DNA of 64,000 bases from Streptomyces sp. CB01201 (lineage in GTDB: Bacteria > Actinomycetota > Actinomycetes > Streptomycetales > Streptomycetaceae). Position numbers and translations under genes: made by a program. A model generated the notes under the pieces. The model searched no databases. It had not been told where the DNA came from and saw nothing but the letters and a program-made list of their open reading frames with translations. This document shows, one piece after another, positions 25,027-35,132 of this stretch. The DNA is taken from contig NZ_NNBJ01000002.1 in assembly GCF_002803085.1 (NCBI RefSeq), positions 433,590-497,589 on the forward strand, written 5' to 3'. The first letter of the stretch is position 1. Each line of letters opens with the position of its first letter.

Positions 25027-26766
25027 ATGCTCGACCACCTGATCAAGGGCGCCACCCTCGTGGACGGGACCGGCGCCCCGGCCCGCCGGGCCGACGTCGG
25101 GATCCGCGGCGGCCGGATCGCGGTCATCGCGGCGCCCGGCACCGTCACCGAGGAGGCCACGAGCAGCGAAGACGCCACCGGTCTCGTCCTCGCCCCCGGG
25201 TTCGTCGACCCGCACACCCACTACGACGCCCAGCTCTTCTGGGACCCGTACGCCACCCCGTCCATGAACCACGGCGTCACGACCGTCGCCGGCGGCAACT
25301 GCGGATTCACCCTCGCCCCGCTCAACCCCGGACGTCCCGAGGACGCCGACTACACCCGCCGCATGATGTCCAAGGTCGAGGGGATGTCCCTCAAGGCCCT
25401 TGAGGACGGCGTCAGTTGGGGGTGGTCCACCTTCGACGAGTACCTGCGGTCGCTCGACGGGCGGATCGCCGTCAACGCCGGGTTCATGGTCGGCCACTGC
25501 GCGCTGCGCCGGCACGTCATGGGCCCGGACGCGGTCGGCGGGCAGCCCACCCCCGAGCAGCTGGACGCCATGCTCGCGCTCCTCCACGACGCCATGGCCG
25601 CCGGGGCCTGGGGGCTGTCCACCACCCAGTCCTCCACGCACTCCGACGGCGACGGGAAGCCCGTCGCCTCACGGCACGCCGAGCCCGCCGAACTCCTCGC
25701 CCTCAGCCGGGCAGTGGGCGAACACGAGGGAACCCAGCTCGAAGCCATCGTCGCCGGCTGCCTCGACCAGTTCGCGGACGACGAGATCGACCTGCTCGTC
25801 GAGATGAGCGCCGCCGCGGGGCGCCCGCTCAACTGGAACGTCCTCACCATCGACGCCGCCGTACCCGAGCGGGTACCGCGCCAGCTCGTCCCCAGTGAGC
25901 GCGCCCGCAAGGCCGGTGGACGCATCGTCGCGCTCACGATGCCGATCCTGACGCCCATGAACATGTCGCTCGGCACCTTCTGCGCCCTCAACCTCATCCC
26001 CGGCTGGGGCGAGATCCTCGCCCTGCCCGTCCCCGAGCGCATCGCCCGGCTGCTCGACGCGGACGTGCGGGCCGAGATGCTGCGCCGCGCCGACAGCAAG
26101 GAGGCCGGGATCTTCCGCCGCCTGGCGAACTTCGGCCGGTACGTCATCGGTGACACCTACAGTCCCGAGAACGAGGGGCTGTCCGGTCGCGTGGTCCAGG
26201 ACATCGCCGCCGAGCGCGGGATCGACCCCTTCCGCTGCCTCGTCGAGATCTGTGCCAACGACCGCCTGCGGACGGTGCTTTGGCCCATGCCGACCGACAA
26301 CGACCCCGCCACCTGGGCGCTGCGGCGCGAGACCTGGGAGCACGAGGACGTGCTGCTCGGCGGGTCCGACGCGGGGGCGCACCTGGACCGGATGTGCGGC
26401 GCCCCGTACACCACGCGCTTCCTCGGGGACTGTCTGCGCGGGCGCAGGCTCGTCCCGCTGGAGCGGGCCGTGCAGATGCTCACCGACGACCCGGCCCGGC
26501 TCTTCGGGCTGCGGGAACGGGGCCGCATCGAAGAGGGTTTCCACGCCGACCTCGTCCTGTTCGACCCCGAGCGCATCGAGGCGGGCCCCGCGACCCTCGT
26601 GCACGACCTGCCGGGCGACAGCCCCCGGCTCGACTCCAAGGCCATCGGTGTCGTCTCGGTCCGCGTCAACGGCGTCGAGACCCTCCGGGACGACCGGGTG
26701 ACGGGGGCCGTGCCGGGCACGGTGCTGCGTTCGGGCCGCGACACCAGGACGGTGAGCACCAAGTGA
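25027..26766 (+). CDS. N-acyl-D-amino-acid deacylase family amidohydrolase
   Basis: This 579-residue metallo-amidohydrolase matches the D-aminoacylase family (composite beta-sandwich plus TIM barrel). It has GATLVDGTG at the N-terminus, the metal motif DPHTHYD (His63, His65), the family segment TVAGGNCGFTLAP, and ending GSDAGAHLDRM and RGRIEEGFHADLVLFDPERI. True D-aminoacylases hydrolyse N-acyl-D-amino acids, but family members also act on hydantoin-like or lactam rings. The ATG has AGAAAGGGA upstream. It overlaps the aldehyde dehydrogenase by GTGA. No TCTGACG operator is found in front of it, so membership of that regulon is unproven. Confidence 0.85.
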   Translation: MLDHLIKGATLVDGTGAPARRADVGIRGGRIAVIAAPGTVTEEATSSEDATGLVLAPGFVDPHTHYDAQLFWDPYATPSMNHGVTTVAGGNCGFTLAPLNPGRPEDADYTRRMMSKVEGMSLKALEDGVSWGWSTFDEYLRSLDGRIAVNAGFMVGHCALRRHVMGPDAVGGQPTPEQLDAMLALLHDAMAAGAWGLSTTQSSTHSDGDGKPVASRHAEPAELLALSRAVGEHEGTQLEAIVAGCLDQFADDEIDLLVEMSAAAGRPLNWNVLTIDAAVPERVPRQLVPSERARKAGGRIVALTMPILTPMNMSLGTFCALNLIPGWGEILALPVPERIARLLDADVRAEMLRRADSKEAGIFRRLANFGRYVIGDTYSPENEGLSGRVVQDIAAERGIDPFRCLVEICANDRLRTVLWPMPTDNDPATWALRRETWEHEDVLLGGSDAGAHLDRMCGAPYTTRFLGDCLRGRRLVPLERAVQMLTDDPARLFGLRERGRIEEGFHADLVLFDPERIEAGPATLVHDLPGDSPRLDSKAIGVVSVRVNGVETLRDDRVTGAVPGTVLRSGRDTRTVSTK

Positions 26767-28223
26767 CGACCAACGAAGGCAAGTTGTTCATCGGGGGTGA
26801 GTGGGTCGCGCCGGCCGGGGGGCACTATCCCGTCCTCGACCCGGCCACCGGGGACGTCGTCGGGCCGGCGCCCGAGGCGAGCCGGGAGCAGGTCCACCAG
26901 GCGGCGGCCGCCGCGCGGGAGGCCTTCGGGCCGTGGTCGCGTACGCGACCCGAGGAGCGGGCCGCGATCCTGGACCGCGCCGCCGAACTCATGCAGCGCG
27001 ACTTCGCCGCCAACGCCGAGCTCGCCCGTGCCGAGACCGGCGCCACCACCGCCACCGCGCGCGGCATGCAGGTGGCCGTGGGCGTTTCGCGGTTCCGGCG
27101 GTATGCGCGGGGCGCCCTGGAGCCGGTGGAGCAGCCGCTCGTGCCGCAGATCAACGAGGCCGGGCCGATGGGCAGGGCCGGGGTGTTCGGGGCGCTCGCC
27201 GTGCGGCAGCCGGTGGGTGTGGTCACCTGTGTCACCTCGTACAACAACCCGTGGGCCAATCCGGCGGGCAAGGTCGCGCCCGCGCTCGCCATGGGCAACA
27301 CGGTCGTGGTGAAGCCGGCCCCGCAGGATCCGCTGTCGGTGTTCAGGATGGCCGAGGCGCTGGCGGAGGCGGGGGTGCCGCGGGGGGTGGTGAACGTGGT
27401 CACCGGGTCCGCGCCCGCCGTGGGGGAGGCCGCGGTCGACTCGCCGGACGTCGACATGGTGTCCTTCACCGGCTCCACGGCCGTCGGGCAGCGCATCGCC
27501 GAGGTGTGCGGGCGCCACATGAAACGGCAGCTGATGGAGTTGGGCGGCAAGGGCGCGGCCCTCGTCTTCGACGACGCCGACCTCGACTCGGCGGTCCAGG
27601 GCATCGGCACCACCTTCTCCTTCTACAGCGGCCAGATCTGCACCGCCCCGACCCGGGTCCTGGTGCAGCGCGGCGTGCACGACCGGCTGGTCGAGAAGCT
27701 CGCGGGGTACGCCGGGTATCTGAAGGTCGGAGATCCGACCGCCAGGGACACGGTGGTCGGCCCGGTGATCTCGGCCGCACACCGCGACCGGGTGGAGTCC
27801 TATGTGGAACTGGGCCGCAAGGAAGGGGCCACGGTGGTCGCGGGCGGCGAGCGCCCACCACTGGACCGGGGTTTCTATGTGGCCCCCACCCTCCTCGCGG
27901 ACTGCACCAACGACATGCGGGTGGCCCGCGAGGAGATCTTCGGCCCCGTCGTCGTGGTGATCCCCTTCGACGACGAGGAGGAGGGCATCGCGCTGGCCAA
28001 CGACAGCGACTACGGCCTGCTCGACTATGTGTGGTCCGGGGACGTGGCCCGCGCCTTCCGCGTCGCGCGCCGGCTGCGCGCGGGCGGGGTCGGCGTGAAC
28101 ACGATCGGGCGCAACATGGAGGCGCCCTTCGGCGGCTTCAAGAAGAGCGGGGTCGGCCGGGACGTCGGCTCGTACGCGCTGCACGCGTACAGCGAGATCC
28201 AGTCGATCGTCTGGCCCGGCTGA
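26763..28223 (+). CDS. NAD(P)-dependent aldehyde dehydrogenase
   Basis: This 486-residue protein belongs to the aldehyde dehydrogenase superfamily. Catalytic residues are Glu259 in LMELGGKGA and Cys293 in SGQICTAPTRV; the coenzyme segment is NTVVVKPAPQDPLS and the conserved ending is GVNTIGRNMEAPFGGFKKSG. It would oxidise an aldehyde to an acid, perhaps one released by the deacylase or by aldol cleavage. The GTG start overlaps the deacylase stop as GTGA, so the two are translated together. The substrate is unknown. Confidence 0.9.
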   Translation: MTTNEGKLFIGGEWVAPAGGHYPVLDPATGDVVGPAPEASREQVHQAAAAAREAFGPWSRTRPEERAAILDRAAELMQRDFAANAELARAETGATTATARGMQVAVGVSRFRRYARGALEPVEQPLVPQINEAGPMGRAGVFGALAVRQPVGVVTCVTSYNNPWANPAGKVAPALAMGNTVVVKPAPQDPLSVFRMAEALAEAGVPRGVVNVVTGSAPAVGEAAVDSPDVDMVSFTGSTAVGQRIAEVCGRHMKRQLMELGGKGAALVFDDADLDSAVQGIGTTFSFYSGQICTAPTRVLVQRGVHDRLVEKLAGYAGYLKVGDPTARDTVVGPVISAAHRDRVESYVELGRKEGATVVAGGERPPLDRGFYVAPTLLADCTNDMRVAREEIFGPVVVVIPFDDEEEGIALANDSDYGLLDYVWSGDVARAFRVARRLRAGGVGVNTIGRNMEAPFGGFKKSGVGRDVGSYALHAYSEIQSIVWPG

Positions 28224-28273
28224 CCGCTCCCCGGGCTGCGCGGGCTCCCCGGGATCCTCGCGCTGCGCGGGCG

Positions 28274-28606
28274 CTACTTGGGCTGGAGCTCGGCCATCTT
28301 GTTCCAGGTCTGGCCGGGCACCTGGACGTTGATGATGTCCGGGGTGACGGCGATGGCACCGGCCATCGCCTCCATCCCGGCCCGGAAATGCTCGGAGTCG
28401 ACGTGCGCCGCCCCCGCGGCGTCGTCGGCGAAGGCTTCGAGCAGGGTGTACTGCTGGGGGTCGTCCACGCTCCGCGACCAGTCGTAGAACAGGTTGCCCG
28501 GCTCGGCGCGGGTGGCGCGGGTGAAGTCGTCGACGATGGTGAGCCAGTTGTCGGCATGCTCGGGGCGGACGGTGAAACGGACAGCGATGAAGATCATGTC
28601 CTTCAC
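28274..28606 (-). CDS. antibiotic biosynthesis monooxygenase (ABM) domain protein
   Basis: This 110-residue single ABM domain begins MIFIAVRFTVRPEHADNW and has the helix NLFYDWSRSVDDPQQY, a pattern of putative quinol monooxygenases such as YgiN. It would form a dimeric ferredoxin-like barrel. The GTG at 28606 has no clear ribosome site; an in-frame ATG at 28597 is an alternative start, three codons shorter. It is convergent with the aldehyde dehydrogenase, 50 bases apart. The function is unproven. Confidence 0.8.
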   Translation of the reverse strand: MKDMIFIAVRFTVRPEHADNWLTIVDDFTRATRAEPGNLFYDWSRSVDDPQQYTLLEAFADDAAGAAHVDSEHFRAGMEAMAGAIAVTPDIINVQVPGQTWNKMAELQPK

Positions 28607-28678
28607 TGTGCCAGGCCTACCCGGTCCCCGCGAAACCGGCCATACCGGACGTCGGCTGGGTGGCCCGGGACCGACTGG

Positions 28679-29266
28679 TCAGTCGCGGGCGAAGTCGTCG
28701 CTCTGGAGGATCAGGCCGACGACGGTTCCTTCGAGGTCGATGGGGGTGCCGAAGTCAAGGGTGAGTTCGCTGCGGTACTTGCCGTCCCTGGGCAGTGTGT
28801 GGAGGTGCCACTCGCCGGTGTAGGGGTCCACGATCAGGTAAACGGGGACGCCGGCCGAGGCGTACGTCTCCTTCTTCGTGCCGTAGTCGTTGGCCGCGGT
28901 GCTCTCGGAGATCACCTCGGCGACACACTCGATGTCCTGGTACCGCCAGAGTCCCTTCTCGTTCTTCTCCGCGCCTGCGGCCAGGGCCGTCACGTCCGCG
29001 GCGAAACCGTTGAGCCGCCCGGGAAAGTCGATGCGGACGTCGGACTTGAGGCGTTGCCGTGGGTACCTGGCCCCGAGCTGACTGAGGATGTTGGACGTGA
29101 TGTCCCAGTGGGCATCGCGTTGCGGCGACACGTGGATGGCCCCCTTGACGACCTCGACCTTGTATCCCTCGGGGACGCCCATGTGCTCAACGAACTCGAA
29201 CATCATGTCGAGTGTGAGCTCGTCGCTCTGGTTGGCCATCTTGATCCTGTCGTCGACAGCAGTCAC
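28679..29266 (-). CDS. Uma2-family (DUF820) PD-(D/E)xK nuclease-like protein
   Basis: This 195-residue protein has the Uma2/DUF820 core: EVVKGAIHVSPQRDAHW, the strand VRIDFPGRLNGFAADVT, VAEVISESTAANDYGTKKET with the Glu and Lys expected in the PD-(D/E)xK site, and PVYLIVDPYTGEWHL. Many Streptomyces carry dozens of these proteins; a nuclease role is proposed but unproven. It lies alone between the ABM protein and the CehA-type hydrolase. No toxin-antitoxin partner is visible. Confidence 0.85.
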   Translation of the reverse strand: MTAVDDRIKMANQSDELTLDMMFEFVEHMGVPEGYKVEVVKGAIHVSPQRDAHWDITSNILSQLGARYPRQRLKSDVRIDFPGRLNGFAADVTALAAGAEKNEKGLWRYQDIECVAEVISESTAANDYGTKKETYASAGVPVYLIVDPYTGEWHLHTLPRDGKYRSELTLDFGTPIDLEGTVVGLILQSDDFARD

Positions 29267-29394
29267 CGTGGCACTCCTCCCCGCCGCGTGCGTGGTTACA
29301 GGCGGCCGCGCGGTACAACGATACGCACGGTGACGGGGTTACAGACGGATGTGCCGGCCCCCGCCCTCAGGGCCGTCGCGTCGGGGCCGCCGTA

Positions 29395-30918
29395 TCAGCC
29401 CGTCAGGAACACCGGGTTGGTGAACGCCGTCAGGGGGCCCGGCAGGCCCGGGGTCACGGGGGCGTGGCGGACCTCGGCGCGGATGTAGGTCGCGTACGAG
29501 GGGGTGGTCCCCCACTCGGCCGTGCCGGTGCCGGAGGCGGGCAGCCGGGTCGTGTACAGGGTGCCCTGGTCCGTGACGAAGGATGCCGAGCAGCCGGGGG
29601 CGCCGGTCACCTCCAGGCGGGCCGTGACCGGCTCGTCCGCGCCGGCCCGCAGACGTTCGCCGATGCCCGCGTGCTGGCCGTGGCCGCCGGAGACCGAGAA
29701 CGAGAGCGACACCGCGGCCGACTCCGCCACGTACGAGTGGCCCGCCTTCAGGCCCGCCTGGATCGCCGCGCGGGAGAGGTCGTCGGCCAGCACCACCGTC
29801 TGCGGGCCGCCGACGCGGTCCGGGTCGCGGTGGGCGTCGCTGTTGCCCATCGCCGGGAGCCACGGTCGGCCCGAACGAGCCGCTGCGACAAGGGAGTTGT
29901 CCCACTCCTGGAGGGTGACCTCGTCGTCGGGGGTGTAGGGGCCGTTCCACACCTCCACCGCGTCCGCGTCGCCGAAGCCGAACTTCCAGCCGCAGCCGAC
30001 GCAGGTGGCGTGCGGGTGGGCCGGGACCACCAGGCCGCCCGCCGCGCGGGCCTCGCGCGCGAAGCGGCCGAAGCGATTGTCCCGGGCCCGGTAGCGCCAG
30101 TCGATGAAGTGGCCGGGCTCGGTGCCGAGGGCGACCACATGGCCGTTGCGGGTGGTGATCTCCTCGCCCGTCATGATCAGCAGGTCGTCGCCCCACAGGC
30201 CCTGCCAGGCCCGGTGGCCCGACGTCGTGTTGTGCTCCGAGGTGTTGATGAAGTCCAGGCCCGCCGCGCGCGCGAGCGCCGCGATCTCGGCCGGGGTGCG
30301 CCCGCCGTCCGAGTGCACCGAGTGCAGATGGCAGTCGCCCCGGTACCAGGCCCGGCCCCGGCCCTTGGCCCGGACCGGCGGATAGACCGGGGCGGGGGTG
30401 GTGCCGGGCTCGCCGTACTTCAGGGTGACCGTCACCGTGTACGGCAGGCCCTGCGGGGCCACCGTGTAGGGGCCGAGGGCGATGTGCCAGGTCCCGGCGC
30501 GCACCGGGCCGCGCAGATACCCCGGGGTCGCGTCGTCGGCGCGGATGAAGAACGAGCTGCGCGCCCCGCCCGACCAGCCCCGGAACCCGGCTCCGCCCAG
30601 GGCGGTGCCCCGCTCGTCGAAGATGCCGATGTCGAGCGCGTTGCCCTGGGTGCCGGCCGGTACCGGCGTCTTCTCGTACGTGTACGAGACCGCCAACTCC
30701 CGTACTCCGCGCGGCACTTCCACCGGCAGGTAGACGAAGTCGGGCGAGCCGGTCGGCAGGGTGCCGCGCACCACCTTGGTCTCGTCGGGGCGGCCGCCGC
30801 CGGCCCCGCCGCCCGGCGCGGCGTTCGCGAAGCTCACGCTTCCCAAGGTAAGGGCGGTGGCCGCGCCCGTCACGATGAGACCGCGTCTGCCGATGGATCC
30901 GGATCCGTTCTCGGTCAT
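29395..30918 (-). CDS. CehA/McbA-family metallohydrolase (PHP domain), Tat-exported
   Basis: This 507-residue protein carries a twin-arginine signal, IGRRGLIVTGAATALTLG, then a beta-sandwich region (about 60-185). A PHP-like metal domain follows, starting YRGDCHLHSVHSDG, with FINTSEHNT, IMTGEEITTRNGHVVALG and VVPAHPHA as further metal ligands. The family includes the carbaryl hydrolases CehA and McbA, but most members are phosphoesterases of unknown substrate. The ATG at 30918 has GGGAG seven bases ahead; a TTG five codons upstream is less likely. It acts outside the membrane. It diverges from the luciferase-like gene at 31140. Confidence 0.85.
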   Translation of the reverse strand: MTENGSGSIGRRGLIVTGAATALTLGSVSFANAAPGGGAGGGRPDETKVVRGTLPTGSPDFVYLPVEVPRGVRELAVSYTYEKTPVPAGTQGNALDIGIFDERGTALGGAGFRGWSGGARSSFFIRADDATPGYLRGPVRAGTWHIALGPYTVAPQGLPYTVTVTLKYGEPGTTPAPVYPPVRAKGRGRAWYRGDCHLHSVHSDGGRTPAEIAALARAAGLDFINTSEHNTTSGHRAWQGLWGDDLLIMTGEEITTRNGHVVALGTEPGHFIDWRYRARDNRFGRFAREARAAGGLVVPAHPHATCVGCGWKFGFGDADAVEVWNGPYTPDDEVTLQEWDNSLVAAARSGRPWLPAMGNSDAHRDPDRVGGPQTVVLADDLSRAAIQAGLKAGHSYVAESAAVSLSFSVSGGHGQHAGIGERLRAGADEPVTARLEVTGAPGCSASFVTDQGTLYTTRLPASGTGTAEWGTTPSYATYIRAEVRHAPVTPGLPGPLTAFTNPVFLTG

Positions 30919-31139
30919 GAGCTGAGCTCCCAACGGGTCGAGAGGGTGGGAGGGGGGTCGCCCCCTGCCGGATGCCTGCCCACTGTCGTACCCGCGTGTG
31001 AACGCGAGGAGTCCGGGAGTTGAGGGACCGTGTCCGATTCACGCGGCGACGCGGACGCGGCCGGCGGGCATCCCTTGCGGCCTCGCGGCGCTGGGGATAG
31101 GAAGTGATCCCCACCGCAGACCGACCGGAAGGTATGCCG

Positions 31140-31970
31140 ATGCGCATCGCCGTCACGATCTTCCTCACCGACCAGACCGTCACCCCCGTCCGCCTCGCCC
31201 GTGAGCTGGAGCAGCGCGGCTTCGCCGGGCTCTACCTGCCCGAGCACACCCACATCCCGGTGGAGCGGGCCACCCCCTACCCGGCGGGCGGCGAGCTGCC
31301 GGCGGAGTACGGGCGCACCCTCGATCCGTTCGTGGCACTCGGCCAGGCCTCCGCGGTCACCGAAGACCTGCACCTCGGCACCGGGATCACCCTGGTCGCC
31401 CAGCACGACCCGATCGACCTCGCCAAGCAGATCGCCACGCTCGACCAGCTGTCCGGCGGGCGCTTCACGCTCGGGCTCGGCTACGGCTGGAACAAGGAGG
31501 AGGCCGCCGACCACGGCGTCGAGTGGACGACCCGGCGCGACCTCGTCCGGGACCGGATGGCCCTCATGCGCGCCCTGTGGGCCGATGAACCGACCGCGTA
31601 CGAAGGTGAGTTCGGGTCGGTCAGGGCCTCGTACGCCTACCCCAAGCCGCACCGCGGCGGCGCGCCGCGCACCCTGGTCGGCGGGGCCGCGGGGCCGAAG
31701 CTGTTCGCGGGCATCGCCGAGTACGCGGACGGCTGGCTGCCCATCGGCGGGCGCGGCCTGAGCGAGTCGCTGCCCGTGCTGCGGCAGGTGTGGGCGGACG
31801 CCGGGCGCGCGGAGGGCGACCTCCAGGTCGTCCCGTACGCGGTTCTGCCGGAGGCCGGCAAGCTGGCGCACTACGCGGACCTCGGCATCGAGGAGGTCGT
31901 GCTCCAGCTGCCGTCCGCCGACGAGACCTCGGTGCTCAAGGTGCTCGACGAGTACGCCCGGTACCTGTAG
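31140..31970 (+). CDS. LLM-class F420-dependent oxidoreductase
   Basis: This 276-residue LLM-fold protein begins MRIAVTIFLTDQTVTPVRLA and has LYLPEHTHIPV, LHLGTGITLVAQHDPIDLAKQ, ATLDQLSGGRFTLGLGYGWN and a C-terminal IEEVVLQLPSADE strand. The TLDQLSGGR-LG-G-GWN block is typical of mycobacterial-type F420-dependent LLM enzymes. The ATG at 31140 is chosen over the ATG two codons upstream because GGAAGG lies at the right distance. No TCTGACG operator precedes it, so unlike the other two LLM genes it may be regulated separately. The substrate is unknown. Confidence 0.83.
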   Translation: MRIAVTIFLTDQTVTPVRLARELEQRGFAGLYLPEHTHIPVERATPYPAGGELPAEYGRTLDPFVALGQASAVTEDLHLGTGITLVAQHDPIDLAKQIATLDQLSGGRFTLGLGYGWNKEEAADHGVEWTTRRDLVRDRMALMRALWADEPTAYEGEFGSVRASYAYPKPHRGGAPRTLVGGAAGPKLFAGIAEYADGWLPIGGRGLSESLPVLRQVWADAGRAEGDLQVVPYAVLPEAGKLAHYADLGIEEVVLQLPSADETSVLKVLDEYARYL

Positions 31971-31994
31971 GCGGCCCGGGTGTCCGGGGCGGGG

Positions 31995-32027
31995 CGGGGG
32001 CGGCCCCGAAACGCGGGACCGCCCCCG
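31995..32027. terminator. hairpin terminator after the LLM gene
   Basis: A 9-bp GC stem, CGGGGGCGG pairing with CCGCCCCCG, surrounds a 15-base loop, 25 bases after the LLM stop and 9 bases before the remnant gene stop. Confidence 0.65.
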
Positions 32028-32035
32028 GTCCGCGC

Positions 32036-32308
32036 TCAGCCCAGCGGGATCTCCAGGTACGACGGGTCCTCGTCGGGCGAGCTGACCGCGATCGTGCCGG
32101 GGGTCTCGGCGGCGGGGCCGTAGAACGGGTCCACCGAGTCCAGGACCAGCATCAGCCGGTGCCCGGCCCTCACGTCGTACCCCGTGACCTGGAGCGCGAT
32201 GTCGACGGCGGCCGGCTCCTCGGGGGCGTCGCTGAGGACGGTGTACGGGGCGTGCGTGATGATGCGGGCGATCCCGAACGCGTTGACGTCGAAGAGGCAC
32301 GCCACGAC
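32036..32308 (-). pseudogene. C-terminal remnant of a CocE/NonD-family hydrolase
   Basis: An open stretch of about 90 codons encodes the end of an X-Pro dipeptidyl-peptidase C-terminal (PepX_C) domain: VACLFDVNAFGIARIITHAP, then a strand ending YDVRAGHRLMLVLDSVDPFYG and a stop. The alpha/beta-hydrolase catalytic domain of the usual 500-650-residue CocE/NonD protein is absent. Upstream of 32308 the frame runs into non-homologous sequence and then fbiC. It is therefore a truncated relic, presumably left by a deletion beside fbiC. No start codon or ribosome site fits the fragment. Confidence 0.75.
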
Positions 32309-32507
32309 GTCGAGTCCCCGTCCAGTTCGCCGACTTGCACGGGTGTCGCCGCCCGGGCCCGGAGCGCGACACCCGGTATCCGGGTGAACGCGCAGCGTAT
32401 TGCGGGCTTTTCGCAGGGATCGGCCGGAAACGCTCCCCGGGTGGGGGCGGAGGGCCGGGCGGGACGCCGGGGGCCCCGCCGCGAAGGCGCGCTCGTATCC
32501 TCGGAGG

Positions 32508-35132
32508 ATGACTTCCAGCGCGCAGCCCCCGCAGGCAGAAGGACCGGACGCGGCCCACCGGCCCTCCGCCGCACCGACCGCCAACTCGATGCGGCGCGCG
32601 CTGAAACGCGCCAGGGACGGGGTGGCGCTCGATGTCGCCGAGGCGGCCGTGCTGCTCCAGGCGCGCGGCGCCGACCTCGACGACCTCGCCGCCTCCGCCG
32701 CGCGCGTGCGGGACGCGGGACTCGAAGCGGCCGGCCGGCCGGGCGTCATCACGTACTCCAAGAGCGTCTTCATCCCGCTCACCCGGCTGTGCCGGGACAA
32801 GTGCCACTACTGCACCTTCGTCACCGTGCCCGGCAAGCTGCGCCGGGCCGGCCACGGCATGTTCATGTCCCCCGACGAGGTGCTCGACATCGCGCGCAAG
32901 GGCGCCGAACTCGGCTGCAAGGAAGCCCTGATCACGCTCGGCGACAAGCCCGAGGACCGCTGGCCCGAGGCGCGCGAGTGGCTGGACGCGCACGGCTACG
33001 ACGACACGATCGCCTATGTACGCGCCATGGCGATCCGCATCCTGGAGGAGACGGGCCTGCTGCCGCACCTCAACCCCGGGGTGCTCTCGTGGACCGACTT
33101 CCAGCGGCTCAAGCCCGTCGCGCCCTCCATGGGCATGATGCTGGAGACCACCGCGACCCGGCTGTGGTCCGAGCCGGGCGGCCCGCACCACGGCTCACCG
33201 GACAAGGAACCGGCCGTGCGGCTGCGGGTGTTGGAGGACGCGGGCCGCTCGTCGGTGCCGTTCACCAGCGGGCTGCTCATCGGCATCGGCGAGACGTACG
33301 AGGAGCGCGCGGACTCGCTGTTCGCGCTGCGCCGCATCGCGCGCTCGTACCACGGCATCCAGGAACTGATCATCCAGAACTTCCGCGCCAAGCCGGACAC
33401 GGCGATGCGCGGCATGCCCGACGCCGAACTCGACGACCTGGTCGCCACGGTGGCCGTGGCCCGCCACATCATGGGCCCGTCGGCCTGCCTCCAGGCGCCG
33501 CCGAACCTGGTCGCGGGCGAGTACGGCCGGCTGATCGGGGCGGGCATCGACGACTGGGGCGGGGTCTCGCCGGTCACCATCGACCACGTCAACCCCGAGC
33601 GGCCCTGGCCGCGCATCGACGAGCTGGCCGAGAAGTCCGGCGCGGCCGGGTTCTCGCTGCGTGAACGCCTGTGCATCTACCCGGAGTTCGTCCAGCGCGG
33701 CGAGCCGTGGCTGGACCCCCGGCTGCTGCCGCACGTGCGCGCGCTCGCCGACCCGGAGACCGGCCTGGCGAACGAGGATGCCGAGGTGCGCGGGCTGCCC
33801 TGGCAGGAGCCCGACGAGGGCTTCAGCGCCAGTGGCCGCACCGATCTGCACCGCACCATCGACACCGAGGGCCGCACCGGCGACCGCCGCGAGGACTTCG
33901 ACTCCGTCTACGGGGACTGGGGGGCGCTGCGCGAGGCGGCGGCCCCGGGCATGGTGCCGTCCCGCATCGACGCGGACGTGCGCCAGGCCCTGTCGGTGGC
34001 CGCCGACGACCCGACGAAGCTGAGCGACGCCGAGGCGCTCGCGCTGCTGCACGCCGATGGCGAAGCCCTCGACGCGCTCTGCCAGGTCGCGGACGACGTC
34101 CGCAGGTCGGTGGTGGGCGACGAGGTGACGTACATCGTCACGCGGAACATCAACTTCACCAACGTCTGCTACACCGGCTGCCGCTTCTGCGCCTTCGCGC
34201 AGCGCCGCACGGACGCGGACGCGTACACGCTCTCGCTCTCGCAGGTCGCCGACCGGGCCGAACAGGCCTGGGACGTCGGGGCGGTCGAGGTCTGCATGCA
34301 GGGCGGCATCCACCCCGACCTGCCCGGCACCGCCTACTTCGACATCGCGAGGGCGGTCAAGGAGCGGGTGCCCGGCATGCACGTCCACGCCTTCTCGCCG
34401 ATGGAGGTCGTCAACGGCGCGACCCGCACCGGGATGTCGATCCGCGAGTGGCTGACCGAGGCGAAGGCGGCCGGTCTGGACTCGATTCCGGGCACGGCGG
34501 CCGAGATCCTGGACGACGAGGTCCGCTGGATCCTCACCAAGGGCAAGCTGCCCACCGCCACCTGGATCGAGGTCGTGAAGACCGCCCACGAGCTGGGCAT
34601 CCGCTCCTCCTCCACGATGATGTACGGCCATGTCGACCAGCCCCGCCACTGGCTGGGCCACTTCCGCACACTGGCCCGCATCCAGGAGGAGACCGGCGGC
34701 TTCACCGAGTTCGTGACGCTGCCGTTCATCCACACCAACGCCCCGGTGTATCTGGCCGGCATCGCACGGCCGGGCCCCACGGCCCGCGACAACCGGGCGG
34801 TGACCGCCATGGCGCGGCTGCTGCTGCACCCCCACATCCCCAACATCCAGACCAGCTGGGTGAAGCTGGGCCAGGAGGGCGCGGCCGAGATGCTGCGCTC
34901 GGGCGCCAACGACCTGGGCGGCACGCTGATGGAGGAGACCATCTCCCGGATGGCGGGCTCCAGTTACGGCTCGTACCGCTCCATCCAGGACCTGGTCGCC
35001 ATCGCGGACGCCGCGGGCCGGCCCTCCCGCCCGCGCACCACGCTGTACGGCGAGGTCCCGCCGGAGCGGATGACGGCCGCACACGCCTCGGACGGCCATC
35101 TGCCGGAGCTGCTGCCGGTGCTGGGGGACTGA
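32508..35132 (+). CDS. fbiC: bifunctional FO synthase FbiC (CofG-CofH fusion)
   Basis: This 874-residue protein fuses two radical-SAM domains that build FO, the deazaflavin chromophore of cofactor F420, from tyrosine and a flavin precursor. The CofG half has the iron-sulfur motif CRDKCHYC (Cys95, 99, 102) and the CofH half CYTGCRFC (Cys554, 558, 561). Typical segments [17 protein letters not shown] ([13 protein letters not shown]) and [15 protein letters not shown] are present. Length matches actinobacterial FbiC. GGAGG abuts the ATG at 32508, so initiation may be leaderless or at a later codon. Several likely F420-using enzymes lie in the same window. Confidence 0.96.
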   Translation: MTSSAQPPQAEGPDAAHRPSAAPTANSMRRALKRARDGVALDVAEAAVLLQARGADLDDLAASAARVRDAGLEAAGRPGVITYSKSVFIPLTRLCRDKCHYCTFVTVPGKLRRAGHGMFMSPDEVLDIARKGAELGCKEALITLGDKPEDRWPEAREWLDAHGYDDTIAYVRAMAIRILEETGLLPHLNPGVLSWTDFQRLKPVAPSMGMMLETTATRLWSEPGGPHHGSPDKEPAVRLRVLEDAGRSSVPFTSGLLIGIGETYEERADSLFALRRIARSYHGIQELIIQNFRAKPDTAMRGMPDAELDDLVATVAVARHIMGPSACLQAPPNLVAGEYGRLIGAGIDDWGGVSPVTIDHVNPERPWPRIDELAEKSGAAGFSLRERLCIYPEFVQRGEPWLDPRLLPHVRALADPETGLANEDAEVRGLPWQEPDEGFSASGRTDLHRTIDTEGRTGDRREDFDSVYGDWGALREAAAPGMVPSRIDADVRQALSVAADDPTKLSDAEALALLHADGEALDALCQVADDVRRSVVGDEVTYIVTRNINFTNVCYTGCRFCAFAQRRTDADAYTLSLSQVADRAEQAWDVGAVEVCMQGGIHPDLPGTAYFDIARAVKERVPGMHVHAFSPMEVVNGATRTGMSIREWLTEAKAAGLDSIPGTAAEILDDEVRWILTKGKLPTATWIEVVKTAHELGIRSSSTMMYGHVDQPRHWLGHFRTLARIQEETGGFTEFVTLPFIHTNAPVYLAGIARPGPTARDNRAVTAMARLLLHPHIPNIQTSWVKLGQEGAAEMLRSGANDLGGTLMEETISRMAGSSYGSYRSIQDLVAIADAAGRPSRPRTTLYGEVPPERMTAAHASDGHLPELLPVLGD

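Noticed and set aside
28672..28685. Inverted repeat CGACTG-GT-CAGTCG as another regulon operator
   Set aside because: It lacks the TGACG/CGTCA core, has a 2-base centre instead of 3, and sits on the stop codon of the Uma2 gene.
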